From Pandoraea vervacti (GTDB lineage Bacteria > Pseudomonadota > Gammaproteobacteria > Burkholderiales > Burkholderiaceae), in assembly GCF_000934605.2 (NCBI RefSeq), contig NZ_CP010897.2, positions 744,001 through 808,000 on the forward strand: 64,000 nucleotides of DNA. Direction: 5' to 3'. Both the position numbers and the translations under genes were made by a program. The notes below the pieces were generated by a model. It did no database searches. It saw only the letters and a list, made by a program, of their open reading frames with translations, and was not told where the DNA came from. Positions 25,945 through 37,066 of this stretch are shown piece by piece; positions within the stretch are counted from its first letter, which is position 1, and the number at the start of each line of letters is the position of its first letter.

Positions 25945-27717
25945 TCAGAATTGGGCGGTGAGGGAAAAGCCAACGGTGGTGTGCGCAGTCTGGAACGACG
26001 AAGGCTTGTAAATTGGCGTGCCTGCAAAGACTTCCCCGGAGACAAACCCGACAGGGAGCCTCGCGCGTGCGCGCAGTCCAATGACGGCTCCGGCAAGCTG
26101 TGTTCCCGCCAAGTACTGCGCGGAAGGCCCACTCACTCGGCCGTAGTCCACGCCGGCGAATAATGACGTGCCGGACGCACCCAAGGCCCACTGCAACTCG
26201 TTTCGCCAATAGAAGCCTTTCTCTGCCGCAAGCGACGATTCTCCGTCGAAGCCCCGAACCGTATAGCGACTGCCGATGGTCAGATCGTCGATGTAGTGAA
26301 GAACATCGTTTGTGTATTGGCCATGAAAGGTCGTCATGTACCGAAGCGGCAATTGCCCCAGCGGCAGCGAGAGGTTCGCATCGAGAACCGCCACGCCGAA
26401 TCGATAGGTGGGTGTGCCGGGGTTGGCATTCTCCGACGCTGCCCCCAGTCCGGAGACGCTCTGCCGATACGTCAGGCTGCCGTCGAATTGTCCGGCTCCG
26501 ACATAGTGGCGTTCCACGAAGCCGAACTCGACAAAAGTGTTGTTGCGATACTGCTGATCGATTTCCGTGTCTTCGAGATAACTTTTCCCAAAGCGTTTGC
26601 TTAGTCGGATCTGTGCACTGAGTACGTTGCTCTGGCTACGCTGTATGACACGAGACAGCTTGAAGTCGAGGGTCTGTGATTGGCCGCGTGTCGTGAATGT
26701 GTCGTTGATCCCGGCGATCTGCTGGTTATAGCGATTGGCATAGGCCGAAACCGTGGCAGTCCAGTATCCCCATGGAATCGAATAGAACGCGTTCCACCCG
26801 TTCGAGCCGAAACGTTTGTCCGCGAACGCGAGGTCATGTGTTGCGCCGACGTTAAAAATGTCGTTAAGCCCCAACGGATTGTCGATGCCGAGAGCGACAC
26901 TGCCTTGCAGTTTCCCGGTGGCGCGCGAGCCGCCGTTGTCCACCGATGCGACGACGCTCCAGCGTTTCGCACGGTTGACCTCGATGACGACGTCACTCTG
27001 CCCCGGCGCGTCGGCCGGCACAATCTGCATTGTCACATCCTGGCTTGCCACGCGCTTCATTTGCTCCAGCCCTTGTTCGAGGTCGCGCAATTGCAGCAGG
27101 TCTCCCGGCGTTGCAGGGAAAGCAGTGCGCCATGTGCCGTATTGCGATGCATCCGAAAAGCGGATGTCGCGGATCAAGCCCGGTATCAGCGTGAGCCTGA
27201 GCGTGCCGGTCGACAGGTCCTGCTCGGGAATCAGAACACGTGTGGTCACATAACCTTTCGCCAGGATCAACCTCGTCAGACCGGCTGTGATCGCAGCAAT
27301 GCCGCGCTGGCCGAGGCATTGTCCACGGTAGTGATCGAGCCATTCATACGCAAAGGCGAACGGGTCGAGCGGCAAAGTCGATGCTCCCGCAGCCTGCGCT
27401 CGCGGTGGTAGCGCCGCGGGCACTTCCAGAGAAAACGATGTCACCGCAAAGCACGGAGATTCCTCCGGCAGGGCAGGGAAGCCATCGGCGGCGAGAACTT
27501 CAGTGCGTACGGAGGGTGTGTTGACCGCGGCGGCTCGCTCCTGTGCCTGGCGCTGCTGCTCAAGCAGTTGTTGTTGGCGAGCATTGGTCGCCGCCGCGTC
27601 CACTGCCGGTGGCGGCGTTTGCGCGATGGCCGCACAAAACGGCGTGGAAGACGTCAATGCGGTGACAAAAAGCAGACGACGGACAGGCGTGACAAAGCGA
27701 TACGAAGCGAGATTCAT
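25945..27717 (-). CDS. TpsB outer-membrane transporter (ShlB/FhaC/HecB family)
   Basis: A 590-residue two-partner-secretion transporter. There is a signal peptide at residues ~1-32, then a Gln/Arg-rich helix (QQQLLEQQRQAQERAAA) matching the FhaC plug helix, two POTRA domains (residues ~85-245), and a 16-strand barrel. The conserved L6 motif is visible as YTVRGFDGES, and the protein ends in an aromatic residue (TAQF), as outer-membrane barrels do. It exports the TpsA protein encoded in the opposite direction. Divergent orientation of the two is uncommon; usually they are in one operon. Confidence 0.93.
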   Translation of the reverse strand: MNLASYRFVTPVRRLLFVTALTSSTPFCAAIAQTPPPAVDAAATNARQQQLLEQQRQAQERAAAVNTPSVRTEVLAADGFPALPEESPCFAVTSFSLEVPAALPPRAQAAGASTLPLDPFAFAYEWLDHYRGQCLGQRGIAAITAGLTRLILAKGYVTTRVLIPEQDLSTGTLRLTLIPGLIRDIRFSDASQYGTWRTAFPATPGDLLQLRDLEQGLEQMKRVASQDVTMQIVPADAPGQSDVVIEVNRAKRWSVVASVDNGGSRATGKLQGSVALGIDNPLGLNDIFNVGATHDLAFADKRFGSNGWNAFYSIPWGYWTATVSAYANRYNQQIAGINDTFTTRGQSQTLDFKLSRVIQRSQSNVLSAQIRLSKRFGKSYLEDTEIDQQYRNNTFVEFGFVERHYVGAGQFDGSLTYRQSVSGLGAASENANPGTPTYRFGVAVLDANLSLPLGQLPLRYMTTFHGQYTNDVLHYIDDLTIGSRYTVRGFDGESSLAAEKGFYWRNELQWALGASGTSLFAGVDYGRVSGPSAQYLAGTQLAGAVIGLRARARLPVGFVSGEVFAGTPIYKPSSFQTAHTTVGFSLTAQF

Positions 27718-28043
27718 CGTGAAACGTCGAAGGGTGATGCCGCCGCGACGGGGCGAGCCGATCCAGACCTGAAGTGTCGGGTCGAAAAGTGAAATCAAGC
27801 GTGAAAGGCGTGTCCTGAATCGGACTGCCCGAAGTCAGGCGTCGAACTCTATCATGATCCCCGCAAAAATTAGTTTGGACTATTTATTTTCAATAATTCA
27901 ACAGATTTTGGTCGATTTTATAAAGACTGATCGTGGATGCAAGCAAATACTTAATTATTGAGTAATATTCGGTCTACGAAATTTGTAGCGATAGAAGTAA
28001 AAGATGGGCAAAGACCCTAATATAAATAGTCGTACAAAGTCAG
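27718..28043. promoter_or_regulatory. AT-rich divergent region between tpsB and tpsA
   Basis: A 326-nt gap whose right half is strikingly AT-rich compared with the surrounding DNA. An imperfect palindrome TACTTAAT-T-ATTGAGTA (one mismatch) lies at 27948-27964. The region must hold both promoters and could be silenced by H-NS/MvaT-like proteins; that is inference. Confidence 0.5.
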
Positions 28044-31000
28044 ATGAAATCACACGTCAATCGCCGTGCCCACGGCGTGCCCCGGGGAAGTTGGGCGGAA
28101 GGTGGGCTTCAGCGTGCCATGGTGCGCGCGCTCGTGCTCGCCCAGATCATCGCCCCAGTGTCGGTCCACGCTCAGGTCGTGGCGGCGCCGGGCGCTAATG
28201 CCCCGAATGTCGTGCAGACCGCCAATGGGTTGCAGCAGATCAACATCACCGCACCTACGGCGGCCGGGGTGTCGAAAAACGTCTATTCGCAATTTGATGT
28301 GCCGCGCCAGGGCGTGATACTGAACAACTCATCGACCATCGTGAATACGCAGCAGGCGGGGTACGTCAACGGCAACCCCAACCTCGCGCGGGATCAGGCG
28401 GCGCGCGTCATTCTGAATCAGGTGAATAGCAATTCGCCCAGCCAGTTGCGTGGCTATCTGGAGGTGGCAGGAAAAGCCGCACAGGTCGTGGTTGCGAACA
28501 GCGCCGGCATCATGGTCGACGGCGGAGGCTTCATCAACACCACGCGCGGCGTGTTGACGACCGGCACACCTATCATGGGGGCGGACGGCAGCCTGTCGGG
28601 ATATCAGGTCAACGGCGGACGACTTGTCATTCAAGGCGACGGTCTGAACGCGGCAAATGTCGATCAAGTCGATCTCATCGCGCGTGCGGTTCAGGTAAAT
28701 GCCGCGTTGCACGCGAAGCAACTCAATGTGGTGACGGGGACGAACCGAGTCGATCACGAAACCCTCTCCGTACAGAAGACGACGGCGGACGCCAATGCAC
28801 CTGACGTGGCCCTCGACGTAGGCCAGTTGGGCGGCATGTATGCGCAACGCATCTTCCTGGTAGGTACGGAGAATGGCGTCGGCGTTTCCAACAAGGGGGT
28901 GATTGCTGCGCAAGCCGGCGATCTGACGTTGACCACAGAAGGAAAGCTGGTGACGTCGGGAAAGACGGAAGCCACAGGCAATGTTCTCGTCAACGCAAAG
29001 GCCGGCATCGACAATCAGGGCAGTGTCTACGCGGGCGGGCGCGCCGATGTACGAACGAGCGGTGCGCTGGACAACGGTGGCGTGCTGAGTGCTGCGGGCG
29101 ACCTCACGGCGCAGGCTATTGCGGTGACGTCCCGCGGAACGCTGGGGGCGGGCATCGATTCGGACGGACAGCCGTCGCTCGCGGGAAACCTTACGCTGAC
29201 TGCGTCTGGGAAAATTACTGCCACTGGACGTAACGTCGCTCGTGGCGACATGTCTTTCTTGGCAGGTGCGCTCGACGTGTCCGGCAGTCGAACAAATGCG
29301 AGCCGCAATCTTTCGCTGACGTCGCAGTTGGGCGATATCGATCTTCAACGTGCCATCGTAACGGCTTCGAATGCATTGAGCGTGAGGGCAGTGCAGGGCA
29401 TTCTCAATGCCGGTGGGGCGTTGTCGGCCGATACGATCACGCTGGCCGCGTTGGGCTGGATTGACAATGCCGATGCGCAATCGGTTGCGAGCACGCGCCT
29501 TGACGTGACAGGTGGTCGCATCGACAACCAGCGCGGGCTTTTTCAGTCTGGGGGGCTTCTGGACGTCAAAGGGGCTTCGCTGGATAACGCCGGTGGCCGC
29601 GTGGTGTCGCTCTCGGGCGATGGCACATCCGTCGATATCGCTGGCGACCTGCATAACGCTGGGGGAGCGAACGCCTCGGGCGCGTCTGGCGGCGTCATTG
29701 GAGCCAATGGCGAATTGAGCGTCCGCGCGGGCACAATGACCAATACAGCGCAAGTTGTCGCCGGAACGCAGCTTCATGTGTCGGCCGGGAGACTCGACAA
29801 CACCAACGGGACGCTCTCGGGCGAGCAAATCAATGCGACGGTCGACACCATATTGACCAATCGTCAAGGCGCGATTTCCGCGTCGACCTCGACCATCCGG
29901 GCGGCGCAGCTCGATAACGACCACGGGCTGATCGATGCCGATACCTTGTCTCTGGCAGTGTCGGGGGAAGCATCGAATCGCTCCGGAGAGATCCGGCAAT
30001 ACGGCGATTCGGTCCAGTCGATCAACGTCGGCGGCACGTTGAATAACGCTGCTGGAACGGTGGCATCGAACGCCAGAGAGCTGACCGTGGACGTGGGGGC
30101 GCTGACGAACGATCAGGGGAAAATCCGCCACCTCGGCGCAGGCAGTCTCACGGTCCTGTCGAGCGGCGATGTCACCAATCTGACGGGCCTGCTCGGCAGC
30201 CTCGGCGTTCTGAAGATCAATGCGGCTCGCATCGACAACACGGGCGGCGAACTCACTGCGGGCAACGCGACATGGCTGACGTCGACCGCTGACGTCGTCA
30301 ATCGCAATGGCGCGGTGTATGGCACCAACGGCCTTACCCTTTCAGCAGCGTCAAATGTGGACAACACTGCGGGATCGATGCAATCGGGCGGTGCGGTCAA
30401 GCTCCGTGCGGACGGGATATTGACGAACACCGGAGGACGCATCAGTGCCAACGGCGCGCACGACGCCCTGTCGATCGCTGCCGGCAGCTTGGCGAATACC
30501 TCGGGGCAATTGACCAACGCGGGCGACGGCGAGACGGCCGTCACGGCGGTTCGCGACGTGCAGAACGCCGCGGGAACGATCGGTGGCAACGGAAAATTGA
30601 CGGTCGACGCCGCCACGCTGAGCAACGTTGCCGGTGGGAGAGTCGTCGGTGGCGGCGACGTCTTGCTGGGCATCGCCGGTGCGCTCGACAACGCTGCAGG
30701 GCAGTTGTTCGGCGGCAATTCGGTGACGGTGACCAGTGCGACTACACGCGTGGCGAATGCGGGTGGAACGATCGAGAGTGTTGGCGATGTCTCGCTGCAA
30801 GTCGCATCGCTTGATAACGGTAACGGCATCATCCGTTCGAATCGGGACATCGGCGTCGCCGGTGCGATGAGCGGCGCCGGACAGATGACCGCCGGCCGCA
30901 ATCTCACGTTCTCCGCCGTGGGCGACTACGCGAATACCTCAGCCAACCGCTTACGGGCCGATGGCACGCTCACGCTGACATCGACGGGACGTTTCACCAA

Positions 31001-34000
31001 CGACGGCGTGCTAAGCGCCCCCGGCACACTGGACGTTCGCGCCGCAGAGTTCGTCAACAACGCGAATGGCTCGATCAATGCGTCCACGACACAGTTAAGT
31101 GCCTCAGGCCTATTCTCCAATGCCGGCAGCATCGGCGGCGACACGGTACGCCTCAAGGCGAGCCATTTCTACAACGGCTACGGCGTATTGGGCAACGACG
31201 TGCAGGTCAATGCCGTCGATATCGAGAACAACGGCGCGTCGGCAGTCATAGGGGGGGCAAGACGACTCGCATTGTATGCGTCGAATTCCGTCGCCAACTA
31301 CGACGACGCACTGCTCTACAGCACCGGGGATATCGAGATTGCTCGGGATGGCACACGCGACGGACAGGGGCTGCTCGCCAATCAGATGGCCTTGCTGACC
31401 AATCGTTCGGCCAACATCGTTGCCGACGGCAATCTGGACGTTGCGGCTCGTGTCATCAACAACTCGCGCACTAGCATCGAGACGCAGCCGGGAACGCCGC
31501 AGTCTACGACGCAGAGCTTCGGTCTCTATACGGCGGCGTTGCCCAGCGGCGAACAAACGCTGATGCACACGAGCCTGACGTTCCCCGAATGGAAATGGAG
31601 CGCAGGCAGAGCGCCGATATCGTCGGCCCTGCTGCAAGCGCTTGCGAGACCGCTGACCGTCGATATCCCGAAGTCTCAAGTGACGAATGTGGATCTCGCA
31701 GCCAAGACCTTCAGTCTGACGAAACCCCTCGAAGAGTCGTATCAGGACATGACGACGCAGGGTCAGGGGCCGTGTGACGATCATGGCCAATGCGAGTCGA
31801 CCACCAAGACGCGAGACGTCGGCAAGAACCCGACTCAGTACTTCAACAGCCTTGTCGATAACGGGGACAGCTACCGTATCGTGTTCTGGCCAGACTGGGA
31901 TCCGAATACGATGATCCGTCCGGATCAGGCGATCTCGCGTGGCGATCTGGGGATCGATCAGCGGGACTACAACGAAATCACGCGCGTCATCACGACGACG
32001 CGAACGCGCGATGAACTCATCAGCGCGTCTCCCGAAGCGAAGCTCCAGGCCCAGGGCTCCATTCGCATCAATGCTGACGGTGGCGCGATCAACAATCAGT
32101 CGTCAACGATGACGGCGGGAAGCGATCTGATTCGTCGCGCGACAGGCGGGTCCGTCAACGACGTCGGCATAACCTTGCAGGAGACGGTGACACAGACGCA
32201 GACGTCGACCTTCTACTGGCACCAGAAGTCTGGCGGCGACGACGATCAGGTGACGGTCGCCTATCCGGTGACGCCGCTGCCGCCAACGACACTTGCATCG
32301 CTTCCCGCGATTGCCGTCGGCAACCAGTCGGTTCAGTCCTCCGGGCGCAATATCACAGTGTCGAGCGTTGACCGTTCCGGCAATACCGTCGGTAGCGCCG
32401 GCGTAACGGGGGGCAACGCCACGGGACCGCAGTTGGGCAACCTTTCCGGCACGGTGGCAAATCGCCAGACGCTGGGATCGTCAGCGCAGGCCATTCCCGG
32501 CCTCACGTTGCCACGTAACGCGCTTTTCCAAATACCTACGGCACCGGGACAGACCTATCTGGTTGCGACGGATCGTCGCTTCACCGAATACGGAAAGTTC
32601 ATTTCGAGCGATTACATGCTGGGCGAGTTGGGACTCGATCCGCAGAAAACGCAAAAGCGTGTTGGCGATGGTTTCTATGAAACGCAACTGGTCCGCGACC
32701 AGATCACGGCGCTCACCGGCAAAACACTGCTCGCGGGATACACCAGCTATCTCGACGAATACACGGCGCTGCTCAATAACGGCGTGACATATGGCAAGCA
32801 GTTCGGCCTCAGCGTAGGGGTCGCCCTGTCGGACGCGCAAATGACGCAGTTGACCACCGACATGGTCTGGCTGGTCTCACAGGAAGTCACCCTTCCTGAT
32901 GGCTCCGTTCAGTCGGTGCTCGTGCCGCAGGTGTATCTGGCGCAGGCGAACACTGTCGATCTGACGAATACCGGCGCGCTGGTGGCCGGGGGCAGTGTGA
33001 CACTTGCCGCGACGGGCGATATGCAGAACAGCGGGCAGATTGTCAGCGATACGGCGACGACGATTCTGGGCGACGCCATCGTCAATCTCGGTGTGATCGG
33101 AAGTGGCGGCACGACGTCGTTGACGTCGCTGGGTGATATTCGCAACTCCGGCGGTCGTATCGGCGGCAAGGACGTCGTCGTGCAGGCAGGGCGCGATCTC
33201 ATCAACGAATCGACGACGCTCACCCAGACGGCGGGAACGGACAACGGTGGCAGCTTCACGTCGTCGGCGTCGGCCACCGGCATCGGCGCGGTCGGCATCA
33301 TCTCGGGATCGAACAGTGCCGCGGCCGTGGCTGCACGCGACGTTACCCTCAATGCGGGCGCAATCGCCAGCGATGGCGCTGTGGTGGTCGCGGCAGGGCG
33401 CGACATCAATGCCAATACGTTGACGGTCGGCCAGTCGCAGACTGTCGGCACGACCGATGGACAGAACGGCGGTCGCGACGTCATTGTGCAGAACGTTGGC
33501 AGTGCGATCTCCGCTGGCGGCAATCTGACGACGGTCTCAGGGCGTGATACTACGTTGAGCGGAGCGACAGTTGTCGCAGGTGGCAATGCGAGGGTACTCG
33601 CGGGCAATGATGTCACGGTAACGGCAGTCAAAGACTCGCACGTGCACGACGAGCGCTCCTTCGGGGGCTCGTTGCAGTACACCAAATCGTCGCTGGACGA
33701 AGCGGTCAATGGTGCCAGCGTCAGCGCAGGTAACCACGTGCTGATCGGGGCAGGCCAGGCGAGTGCCGTCGGTGGCGTGCTGGGCGCATATCAGATCAAT
33801 CCGGTCGCAGCCTCGTCGGGGACCGGCAATCTGTCGGTGCTGGGTTCGTCTGTGTCGTCGCAGGGTAATGGAACCATCGCATTGGCGGCGACGGGCGACG
33901 TCAACATCGGCACGGTGACGCAGACGCACGACAGTCAGAAATGGCAGCATGACAGCAGCTCGGGATTCCTCTCCAAAACAGAGGAGACATCGTCATCCAG

Positions 34001-37000
34001 CTCACATCAGACGATTGCGGTGGGCTCGACGGTGTCGGGCAACGCAGTTGGCGTGTCGGCCGGACGTGACCTCGTCGTGAGTGGTTCAACGGTCGTCGGC
34101 ACGCAGGACGTCGCCTTGCAGGCGGGACGAGACGCGCGTATCGAGTCGGCACAGAACGAGAGCCAGAGTAGCTCGTTTTACGAGAAGAAGAGTTCTGGTT
34201 TCGGTTCGTCGGGTGGTGTGGGCGTTTCGTACGGCAAGAACGAGCAACGTGACCAGGCCAACGACAGCAGCGTGACGCAGACGGGCAGCATGGTGGGCAG
34301 CCTGAACGGCAATGTCAGCATTGTGGCGGGCAACGACCTGCTGGTCAGAGGCAGCGACATCATGGCGGCCGGCGATATTACCGGCATTGGTCAGAATGTC
34401 ACGATCGAATCGGCGCTCAACCAGCAGCATCATGACGAGACGCATGAGTTCAAGAGCTCGGGTTTTACGCTGGCAGTGAAGTCGCCGGTCATCGATGCGA
34501 TTCAAAACGTCACCAATCAGGTCAAATCAGCGGTGGATTCGGGGGGCGATGCGCGTGTCTCGGCGCTGCGTGGGTATGCTGCAGCAAGTGGCGCGGTGGG
34601 TGCATTCGGCGAGGCCAAAGGTGCGCTGAGTATGCTCGAAGCAGGCAAAACACCGGAAGCCAAAGTCGAACTTAGTTTCGGCTCGTCGAGCAGCCGATCG
34701 ACATCGTCCGTCGATACGACGCAGAACGTGTCGAGCAACATCAGATCGGTCGGCACGACGGCGTTTGTCGCTACAGGGGATGCAGCGTCGGGCAAGGGCA
34801 ACGTCAACATCATCGGATCGAACATCGATGCGAAGGATGTCCTTCTGCAAGCTAACAACCAGGTCAACGTCCTCAGCAGCAAGGACACGGAGTCGACGCG
34901 CAGCGACAACGAGTCGAAAGGCGGTAGTTTTGGCGTGTCGTTCGGCACGAGTGGCTGGGGTGTATCGGCATCGTTCTCGAAGTCCAACGGAGACGCCAAC
35001 TCGGATTCGACGTTCCAGAACAACTCTCATATCAATGCGAGCAATACGGCGGTGATAGTGAGCGGCAGCGATACGAATATCGTCGGCGGCAATGTGAATG
35101 CGGACAAGGTGATTGCGCGTGTAGGGGGCGATCTGAACATCGCCAGCGTGCAGGACACGAGCGAGAGTTCGGCGCATCAGGAGAGTATGGGCGGCGGATT
35201 CAGCGCGAGCATGGGCGGCGCGTCGGGCAGCTTCAGCTATTCGCGTGGCAATGCGAGCGGCAACTACGCTGGTGTTGTTGAGCAATCGGGCATTCAGGCC
35301 GGGACTGGCGGGTTCGACGTTGACGTCAAGGGCAATACGGATCTGAAGGGCGCATACATTGCCAGTACGGCAGATTCGTCGAAGAACCAACTGACGACGG
35401 GCACGCTGACGTTCTCCGACATCCAGAACCATTCCGACTACAGCGCGAACAGCTTTGGCTTTGGCGGTGGGGGCACTTTCGGCAATGGCGGTGCTACCGA
35501 GCGGACGACGGGGCCGAGTTCGGGCAAGAACACGGGTGGCATTGCACCCATGCTGCCGCAGTCGGAGAGCGGCAGCGAGCGAGGCGTGACGCGCAGCGGC
35601 GTGAGCGATGGCACGATCACGCTGACGAACGGTGCGAACCAGACGCAGGATCTCGCCAGTCTGAACCGGGACACGTCGAACCTGAACGAAACGGTGAACC
35701 GCACACCGGATTTGCAGAACCTGCTCAACGATCAGTCACGCCTGATGGCGGCGACGACGGCGGCCGGGGAAGCGGTGGCGCGGGATATTGGGACGTATGC
35801 GGAAAAGAAGCGAGACGCGGCGCAGAAGCTGGCCGATGCCACGACCGATCCGGAGTTGAAGGCGCAGTATCAGAAGGAAGCCGACAATTGGAAGGAGGGT
35901 GGTGACTACCGTGCGGCAATGCACGCAGCGGGTGGCGCGATCATCGCAGGCTTGGGAGGCGGGAATGCGCTTGGTGGTGCATTAGGCGCAGGACTGACGT
36001 CGAAGCTCGGCGGGACTCTGAACGAACTGAGCGAGAACATTCAGAAGGCCCGTCCGACGGGAAATGCCGACATCGATCAGGCGTTGGCACAGATTGTTGC
36101 GACGGGCGTTGGTACTGCGGTGGGGGCCGCGGTTGGCGGAAGCTCCGGGGCGTTCACCGGGTATAACGTTGATCGGTTTAATCGGCAGTTGCATCCGGAC
36201 GAAAAGGTGCTTGCTAAGAGAATCTTGGAGGACGCGAGACGGCGAGGTATCGTCAACCAAGACGGATCTCCGATCTCGATAGATCAAATTGAGAATGCTA
36301 TGCGCTCAGCCAATAACAGCGCCTACGGTGAGACCGCGTGGACGGGAATGGTAGTGCCGCTCAATGGCGACACAAAGGCAAAGGAGATTTACGACAGTAC
36401 CGGCATGCGTGTTTTCATCGATACGTCCGGAAACAAGTATCTTGTCCAGAATGCTGCGATGCTATCCCCACCTCCCGATGCGTTGCGCGACCTGATCGCA
36501 ACGAATACTGGGGGCGGAAGTTCGCCGTACAGCTGGAACGTATCGTCGTCTGAGAGTATTGGGCGCTCGTACGCCGATTTGCCGAATAGTCAAGGTAACG
36601 GGCCGTTTTCACCGGGATTTAATACGGGGGACTATTCAGCAGGGTTGGGCACAAGTGGTCGTGGTCTTAAGCCCGACTACGGAACATTGAATACCGGGGC
36701 CTTATCTGGGGTTGTGGCCGGAGTCATCAATTTCTACGATGGATCTACCTATCTATCAGGAGGCGTGGCTCAAACAAATCCATCTTCAATTTCTTGGCGG
36801 CCTGGTTTAAGCGCCACCGTTGGCTGGATCTTTGGTGTTGCCAGCGCCGAAGGAACTAGCAGTTTCCTTGCAGGGGACGGCAATCAGATGTTCATTTCCA
36901 TTCCAACACCTTTTAGGGTTAACGTTAGTGGTGCGATCACCCATTCGTACGGAGGGGCGACCGGGATTGAATTTGGCATCGGTACGCTAGGTCCGCTCAC

Positions 37001-37055
37001 CGTCGGCGTACAGCCTTGGGGGCATTCCACTCAGGTAACGGAACCGTTGAAATAA
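28044..37055 (+). CDS. TpsA exoprotein: filamentous haemagglutinin / CdiA-type polymorphic toxin
   Basis: A 3003-residue exoprotein. A signal sequence ends near residue 44 (VSVHAQ); an ATG at 28119 is an alternative start. The TPS domain (residues ~45-300) has the NPNL motif (NGNPNLARDQ) and a variant of NPNGI (VANSAGIMVDGG). A long beta-helix of GxLxN-type repeats runs to about residue 1100, then a less repetitive segment, then YLVATDRRFTEYGKFISSDY near residue 1515, typical of the CdiA middle region, and further haemagglutinin repeats to about residue 2480. A pre-toxin region (ANWKEG-like helices, then GYNVDRFNRQLHPDEK near residue 2710) is followed by a C-terminal ~290 residues with lower GC and no recognised family. 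This layout is that of a contact-dependent growth inhibition effector. It is followed after 11 nt by a small membrane protein. Confidence 0.92.
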   Translation: MKSHVNRRAHGVPRGSWAEGGLQRAMVRALVLAQIIAPVSVHAQVVAAPGANAPNVVQTANGLQQINITAPTAAGVSKNVYSQFDVPRQGVILNNSSTIVNTQQAGYVNGNPNLARDQAARVILNQVNSNSPSQLRGYLEVAGKAAQVVVANSAGIMVDGGGFINTTRGVLTTGTPIMGADGSLSGYQVNGGRLVIQGDGLNAANVDQVDLIARAVQVNAALHAKQLNVVTGTNRVDHETLSVQKTTADANAPDVALDVGQLGGMYAQRIFLVGTENGVGVSNKGVIAAQAGDLTLTTEGKLVTSGKTEATGNVLVNAKAGIDNQGSVYAGGRADVRTSGALDNGGVLSAAGDLTAQAIAVTSRGTLGAGIDSDGQPSLAGNLTLTASGKITATGRNVARGDMSFLAGALDVSGSRTNASRNLSLTSQLGDIDLQRAIVTASNALSVRAVQGILNAGGALSADTITLAALGWIDNADAQSVASTRLDVTGGRIDNQRGLFQSGGLLDVKGASLDNAGGRVVSLSGDGTSVDIAGDLHNAGGANASGASGGVIGANGELSVRAGTMTNTAQVVAGTQLHVSAGRLDNTNGTLSGEQINATVDTILTNRQGAISASTSTIRAAQLDNDHGLIDADTLSLAVSGEASNRSGEIRQYGDSVQSINVGGTLNNAAGTVASNARELTVDVGALTNDQGKIRHLGAGSLTVLSSGDVTNLTGLLGSLGVLKINAARIDNTGGELTAGNATWLTSTADVVNRNGAVYGTNGLTLSAASNVDNTAGSMQSGGAVKLRADGILTNTGGRISANGAHDALSIAAGSLANTSGQLTNAGDGETAVTAVRDVQNAAGTIGGNGKLTVDAATLSNVAGGRVVGGGDVLLGIAGALDNAAGQLFGGNSVTVTSATTRVANAGGTIESVGDVSLQVASLDNGNGIIRSNRDIGVAGAMSGAGQMTAGRNLTFSAVGDYANTSANRLRADGTLTLTSTGRFTNDGVLSAPGTLDVRAAEFVNNANGSINASTTQLSASGLFSNAGSIGGDTVRLKASHFYNGYGVLGNDVQVNAVDIENNGASAVIGGARRLALYASNSVANYDDALLYSTGDIEIARDGTRDGQGLLANQMALLTNRSANIVADGNLDVAARVINNSRTSIETQPGTPQSTTQSFGLYTAALPSGEQTLMHTSLTFPEWKWSAGRAPISSALLQALARPLTVDIPKSQVTNVDLAAKTFSLTKPLEESYQDMTTQGQGPCDDHGQCESTTKTRDVGKNPTQYFNSLVDNGDSYRIVFWPDWDPNTMIRPDQAISRGDLGIDQRDYNEITRVITTTRTRDELISASPEAKLQAQGSIRINADGGAINNQSSTMTAGSDLIRRATGGSVNDVGITLQETVTQTQTSTFYWHQKSGGDDDQVTVAYPVTPLPPTTLASLPAIAVGNQSVQSSGRNITVSSVDRSGNTVGSAGVTGGNATGPQLGNLSGTVANRQTLGSSAQAIPGLTLPRNALFQIPTAPGQTYLVATDRRFTEYGKFISSDYMLGELGLDPQKTQKRVGDGFYETQLVRDQITALTGKTLLAGYTSYLDEYTALLNNGVTYGKQFGLSVGVALSDAQMTQLTTDMVWLVSQEVTLPDGSVQSVLVPQVYLAQANTVDLTNTGALVAGGSVTLAATGDMQNSGQIVSDTATTILGDAIVNLGVIGSGGTTSLTSLGDIRNSGGRIGGKDVVVQAGRDLINESTTLTQTAGTDNGGSFTSSASATGIGAVGIISGSNSAAAVAARDVTLNAGAIASDGAVVVAAGRDINANTLTVGQSQTVGTTDGQNGGRDVIVQNVGSAISAGGNLTTVSGRDTTLSGATVVAGGNARVLAGNDVTVTAVKDSHVHDERSFGGSLQYTKSSLDEAVNGASVSAGNHVLIGAGQASAVGGVLGAYQINPVAASSGTGNLSVLGSSVSSQGNGTIALAATGDVNIGTVTQTHDSQKWQHDSSSGFLSKTEETSSSSSHQTIAVGSTVSGNAVGVSAGRDLVVSGSTVVGTQDVALQAGRDARIESAQNESQSSSFYEKKSSGFGSSGGVGVSYGKNEQRDQANDSSVTQTGSMVGSLNGNVSIVAGNDLLVRGSDIMAAGDITGIGQNVTIESALNQQHHDETHEFKSSGFTLAVKSPVIDAIQNVTNQVKSAVDSGGDARVSALRGYAAASGAVGAFGEAKGALSMLEAGKTPEAKVELSFGSSSSRSTSSVDTTQNVSSNIRSVGTTAFVATGDAASGKGNVNIIGSNIDAKDVLLQANNQVNVLSSKDTESTRSDNESKGGSFGVSFGTSGWGVSASFSKSNGDANSDSTFQNNSHINASNTAVIVSGSDTNIVGGNVNADKVIARVGGDLNIASVQDTSESSAHQESMGGGFSASMGGASGSFSYSRGNASGNYAGVVEQSGIQAGTGGFDVDVKGNTDLKGAYIASTADSSKNQLTTGTLTFSDIQNHSDYSANSFGFGGGGTFGNGGATERTTGPSSGKNTGGIAPMLPQSESGSERGVTRSGVSDGTITLTNGANQTQDLASLNRDTSNLNETVNRTPDLQNLLNDQSRLMAATTAAGEAVARDIGTYAEKKRDAAQKLADATTDPELKAQYQKEADNWKEGGDYRAAMHAAGGAIIAGLGGGNALGGALGAGLTSKLGGTLNELSENIQKARPTGNADIDQALAQIVATGVGTAVGAAVGGSSGAFTGYNVDRFNRQLHPDEKVLAKRILEDARRRGIVNQDGSPISIDQIENAMRSANNSAYGETAWTGMVVPLNGDTKAKEIYDSTGMRVFIDTSGNKYLVQNAAMLSPPPDALRDLIATNTGGGSSPYSWNVSSSESIGRSYADLPNSQGNGPFSPGFNTGDYSAGLGTSGRGLKPDYGTLNTGALSGVVAGVINFYDGSTYLSGGVAQTNPSSISWRPGLSATVGWIFGVASAEGTSSFLAGDGNQMFISIPTPFRVNVSGAITHSYGGATGIEFGIGTLGPLTVGVQPWGHSTQVTEPLK

Positions 37056-37066
37056 GGGAGGTAATT

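Noticed and set aside
28329..30131. 600-codon minus-strand frame inside tpsA
   Set aside because: A shadow produced by the regular repeats of the tpsA body.
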